From the NCBI GenBank assembly GCA_036571765.1, contig BROE01000022.1, positions 18,650,382-18,714,381 of the forward strand: a stretch of DNA of 64,000 bases, written 5' to 3'. A model generated the notes under the pieces. The model was not told where the DNA came from. It made no database searches and saw only the letters and a list, made by a program, of their open reading frames with translations. Every line of letters starts with the position of its first letter. Within the stretch, counting starts at the first letter, position 1. The position numbers and the translations under genes are program-made. Positions 59,576 through 64,000 of the stretch are shown here, one piece after another. Source of the DNA: Plecoglossus altivelis (taxonomy: Eukaryota > Chordata > Actinopteri > Osmeriformes > Plecoglossidae).

Positions 59576-62500
59576 AAGTTGTGGCTTCAAACAGCTAAAT
59601 GTCCGAAAGTCTCCGTCCTCCACATGTAATCAGATGGTTTCCTGTTTTCCTCCCATGGTGTCTGTCGCACGTGAAACACATTAGTTGGAACAGCAGTGTC
59701 CTTCGGACAGCAGATAACCGTATCAGCAGTGACAATGCTCATCAATGTGTGGCCACTGTGTCAACGTACAAGGCTGTGAAAGCATGAATCTGTCCGCAGA
59801 GCAACTTTGCAGTCAGAAATGATACATGTGACTTATAAACAGCTGCATATCAAACCACCATCACAGTAGCACACCAGCATACAGTCCATGGTTTATAGGA
59901 AAATAATCTAAGATCCTCGTGAGATTGACTGTAACCAGTGAGACTATGTACCTCAGTCAACATCTGCTTGGGTCATTGGAAAAACCTTCTGATCTCCAGA
60001 AGACGGCGTCATATTTTGTCACAGCTGAAGTTTTCAAACGACATCTGGTCTTATTCAAGATGTCAGCAGTTTAGCATTTCTGACGAGGGCCAGGAGAAAA
60101 AACCAGACTGAAATGAAAGACGGGCGATGCTTTATCGATTTTCTTTCCTGGCAGTTGTGAAGTTGATACGTAATTTTGTGAATAATCTCTGCTTACTTCT
60201 ACTGTGTGTGAACCGTCTCCAAGATTACGAGGCACACCTTAAACCATGATCTCATTGGCTGGCCTCCCCCAGGGAAATCTCTGGGATTGGTTAAGGTACT
60301 GTGAATCCCCACAGCTGTTTCCAGACGTACAGGCAGTCCAAGGGCACAGCTGCTCTTCTGCTGCCCGTGATGAAAGCTACAGCAAGAGGAATGGGCCAAA
60401 TCTCAAAACTAAGAGATATCAGGAAAGACTGGACTTAATGTGACAATCTCCATGGTTTGAACCCCAACTGTTACCTCTATTTTACAGCCAAGTAGAAACA
60501 AAATGACATGAGTGAGGTCTTATTCTTAACTGGGGACTAACAGGCCTCTAAGGCATGTTGAGGCAAGTTTGTATTGGTAAATGTGCAAGCAGGCTGTAAC
60601 TATGGGCTGGTCTGTGGAACAGTGTGGACCAGCTTGCACGACAGCATGCCTGCTATGACTGCTTTAGCTTCGGGTCACACCAAAAACTCAGAGTTCCTGA
60701 ATTTGCAACATTTTCCTCTAAACCTTCTTGGGGGGGGGGGGGGGGGGGGGAATATAAAGACTCCCTGTTCAGACAGGAAAATAATTCCCTCTTGAGGCTG
60801 GAAGTAGGTTACAGATCATAAACCATATCACAGTCCAAACACTGTCACTAAACATTTAAAACCTAATAAAAACCAGTATAGAAGGGACTCACCCACCACA
60901 TGTCTAGAAAACATGAATATGTGTCATATTGTAATACTTATATTACTCATATTGTAATACTTCAGCATGTGGCAGCTTTGAGCGTTTAGGTCAATAGAAC
61001 AAGCTGCCAACATAAGTTCACTATGTGTATTGTTTTCCATCGTCGTGCTTTCAAATTCATTGTCTATGACCCATTTGTGGCTCTCCATTTAGCAGTCACA
61101 TGGTACATAGTCTGAGCATTAGTATTTGGGTTTCATGTTTTTTGTGTCAAGTGACATTCCAACAGCTACCTTGAAGGTCTGTAGCAGATAGAAGGGGACT
61201 GTTGCAGCACCTAGAAACTTGGCCTGTTTATCGATGGGGTAAAATGGGTTGAAACCAAAAAGTAATTGAGACCTAAGGCCAGATTGTATTTGTGAAGCGC
61301 AGCATGAAAATACTGGGTCTTTCTGTGCTGTGGAAGAGCTTCTCCCTGCCTCACAGAGAGCACTAACACAGACAAGATGGCCTTGGTCCAGCCAGAAGGA
61401 ATAATGGGTTGTCTTTGTAGCCCAGTTGAAGCCAACGCATTGACCGTAAGACCCACTGAAGGCCTCATACTGGGGTTGCACTTTGTTTGAATACAAAAAT
61501 CTGGGAGCAATTTGGAATATAATTGACAATGATTAATTGGAAAGAGTGTTTTGGGGTTTTTGATGCGACGTAGATTTCACGTAATAGTTCATAATACAGT
61601 CTTTATGCAGAGGGGGGGTCATGATGTCAACTAGAATGGATGTAAATATGTTGGGGGGTACATAGTCTCACTGTGTTTGGCATGCTGGCTCTTCTGTGTT
61701 TCCTTTGTGCACTCGTCCAACACATAATGGTTTGACCCACCCACCTTCCACCCCCATAGCTTTGCGAGTGATTTAAGATGAATTTGCCCATTGTATGTTA
61801 TCGCTGTGCGGTTCTGCTTATCTCAGAAGTAACATAAGCAAAACTGGCAGATGAATAATGATTTCAAAACATCACATTATGGGGTTTATTTATCTAGCTG
61901 CCTTTATCAGTGATTGAGATTGAACGCCATGGTAAAGATCAGACTTGAGGTGCATCATTTATTCTCTCATTTTCAATTCTGTGCGCTTGTGTTTAGTTCT
62001 CCTCAGACAGTGAAACGGCTGAAGATAGACACGTCCACAGTATAGTTAGAAGAGACGGCGATGAAGGTAGAATCTCCTTGAACTGGATGTCTAGACTTAT
62101 GTAAGGTTACAGCTGATCATTTGTGCACTGCTGTTCATCTGAGCAGCTTTATATTTAATGAGACCTGATATAAAGTTAATAGATGAAGAAAACATACATG
62201 GAGTATGTCTCTAGATGGCGCTATCTCTTTGCGCCTGCCTTTGCTGGAAGCAAGCGTTTCATATCTGGTAGTTGATAGTCAAATTGATGGACTCAGGCTG
62301 GACTCAAAAGCCATGAAACGCACTCTGCCGCTCACCCTGAGTCATTCGAAAGGTGGAAGCAGAGGCAACCACACACACCTCTCGCTCATTACTGCTGTAG
62401 AAGGAAAGGCACGGATCACTATGACATGACTAAACAGGAAGATGTGTGAGAGAGACTCCAGACAGGGATGGGAGTGACCTGAGAGACACCAGACAGGGGA

Positions 62501-62794
62501 TGGGGAATGACTGTCGAAGCCCCAGTACATGTGACCCTCACCAGGGGGAAACTTGGGCTGGTGTCCCTGCGATAGATGCCTCTGTGGACACAATGCAGCA
62601 TTGTTTCAGAAGAAAGAGGGCAGTGTGTGAGAGATACAGTATAATTATGACTTGCGGGGGGAAGAGGGGGGAATTTCACTCTTCTCCAGACGTTTTTATG
62701 TAAATGTTGGCCTCCCTGAAAGTACAAGCTTGCTCCTGAACTCCAGAGAAGTCTCCAAAGCCACAAGCACAATGTCCCTTTCTGTTGCTGCACT

Positions 62795-63030
62795 ACACAG
62801 CTAGCACACATGCTAGCACCACACAGCTAGCACCACGCATGCACCACACAGCTAACACCACACAGCTAACACCACACAACTAGCATCACACAGCTAGCAT
62901 CACACAGCTAACACACATGCTAGCACCACACATCTAGCACACATGCTAGCACACATGCTAGCACACATGCTAGCACACAGGCTAGCACACAGGCTAGCAC
63001 ACAGGCTAGCACACAGGCTAGCACACAGGC
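62795..63030. repeat. GCTAGCACACA tandem repeat
   Basis: Units of CACACAGCTAGCAC and ACACATGCTAGC/ACACAGGCTAGC, 10-14 bases, becoming regular at 62940-63030. Confidence 0.9.
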
Positions 63031-63349
63031 AGCGATGGAGGGTCCTGTGTTGCTGCTGGTTTTATACTACCCTGTCCACTATCTACCCTCTTGTTTTACG
63101 TCTTTCCAAATCAAAAGAAGGAAAAAGAAGCGCAAGCTGGTAGCAAGCTGTTTTCTTATCGTCTGGCAGATGTTGACTTTGTGCGCCAAGTTTCTGGTCT
63201 GTTTGGAAGCAGCATTTTTGACCTCTGTGAAACGAGGTGTGGGGAAGATGTAGAGAGTTACAGGTCACAGACGAGGGCTGACCTCTGCCAGGTGGAGCTA
63301 CATACATGAAACACTCAGGAAGGAAGGAAAACCTCATCGACATGCTGAC

Positions 63350-63450
63350 TAATAGATTGGCTGACTGATTCACTGACTAACTGACTGTCAGATTAACAGA
63401 ATAATTGACTGACTGATAGAGTGACTGACTGATAGACTGACTGACAGACT
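63350..63450. repeat. GACTGACTGATA tandem repeat
   Basis: Short 4-12 base units of GACT and GATA over about 100 bases. Confidence 0.8.
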
Positions 63451-63925
63451 GCGACTGGAGTTCTTTGCCGTGGTTGTGCAGTGTGCAGTACCACAGGGAA
63501 CCATGTGTGCTTGAGTGTAATGAGGCGAGTCGTAGTGAAGGGTGATTACACACGGTATCTGAAGGGCTGTAGCTCTGAGCTAATAATGTTCCATAGATAC
63601 CAATCGCTCGTGCTCTCATTTTAAATAAGGGCGCAGAGCTTGCCAATGCAGTTCAAGGCCTGCGCATGCACCCGTTATGGGAAAATGGTTTTGTTATGTC
63701 TAAAATAATAAAAGTTATACTTAGGAAGAGGGAAGTTCTCATAGGCTTTCTGAACTCCCCCCTCCTTCTCACCACCCTCTAAGCCCCTCCTTCTTTTTCC
63801 ATCCCACACAGCTTCTGGAGTAATGGCCTTTCCAGCCCCTCTCTAAACAGCTTGTGTTTACTGAGAGTGACCTCTCTCCAAACTACCAGCTGTGTCGCTA
63901 GCACTGTGTTTTGTCTATCCACAGG

Positions 63926-64000
63926 GATATCTTCAACCCCCCCCCCCCCCCTCCTGCCCTCCACCCCACCAGCAACCAACTCCTGCCCCGCCCCATTCCC
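63926..64000 (+). CDS. candidate proline-rich second exon, cut by window end
   Basis: After the acceptor TCTATCCACAG the plus strand reads, in the phase required by the exon at 57640, RDIFNPPPPP followed by SCPPPHQQPTPAPPHS to the window edge. The poly-C run could be mis-sized, which would change the frame. Proline-rich starts occur in cobordin-type actin regulators, but this is only a compatibility. Confidence 0.25.

Larger units (their letters stand above)
57693..63925. other. gene-poor region, possibly intron 1 of the candidate gene
   Basis: About 6.2 kb with no recognisable exon. Contains a 13-base hairpin at 57734-57769, a retroposon at 59345-59575, a G run near 60730-60750, and repeats at 62795-63030 and 63350-63450. 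Unexplained minus-strand frames of 134 and 136 codons lie at 58816-59220 and 61119-61529. Confidence 0.5.

Overview
The window is nuclear DNA from a ray-finned (teleost) fish. It carries long vertebrate genes with many small exons, GT-AG introns full of micro- and minisatellites, fish-type LINE tails, and the gene order of human 2q24.3. No species can be named from it.

Layout, left to right: the first coding exon of galnt3 (minus, running off the left edge); a complete 29-exon ttc21b (minus, 17252 to 3220), encoding the retrograde intraflagellar-transport protein IFT139; about 8.5 kb holding only repeats and the probable 3' UTR of the next gene; a voltage-gated sodium channel alpha-subunit gene of the SCN1A/2A/3A/9A group, scn1la (minus, coding 46428 to 25761); about 6 kb without a recognisable gene; a complete 12-exon slc38a11 (plus, 52570 to 56499), a sodium-coupled amino-acid transporter-like protein; then a mostly gene-free stretch with weak signs of the first exons of another plus-strand gene. 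By position that gene could be cobll1, but I did not recognise the protein.

I rebuilt every exon by translating across splice sites and checking phase. ttc21b sums to 3960 coding bases (1319 residues), slc38a11 to 1371 (456 residues), both fully open. scn1la sums to 5376 bases (1791 residues) plus one alternative exon. It lacks the four exons expected to encode the domain III pore, S5/S6 and the III-IV inactivation gate, although the flanking exons remain in frame. There is no run of Ns in that place, but there is about 700 bases of CA-rich repeat, so a repeat-driven assembly loss is the first explanation.

Besides the missing exons, the main points of interest are: a conserved pair of mutually exclusive domain I S3-S4 exons differing by one residue (Asn/Asp); a U12-type AT-AC intron and a GC-AG intron in scn1la; several intronic minisatellites that start at a splice site and whose unit is a copy of that splice site, as if splice sites seed tandem repeats here; a 525-base slc38a11 intron that is entirely open in frame; and an RFX X-box-like palindrome just upstream of ttc21b. 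I found no prokaryotic, viral or CRISPR content.
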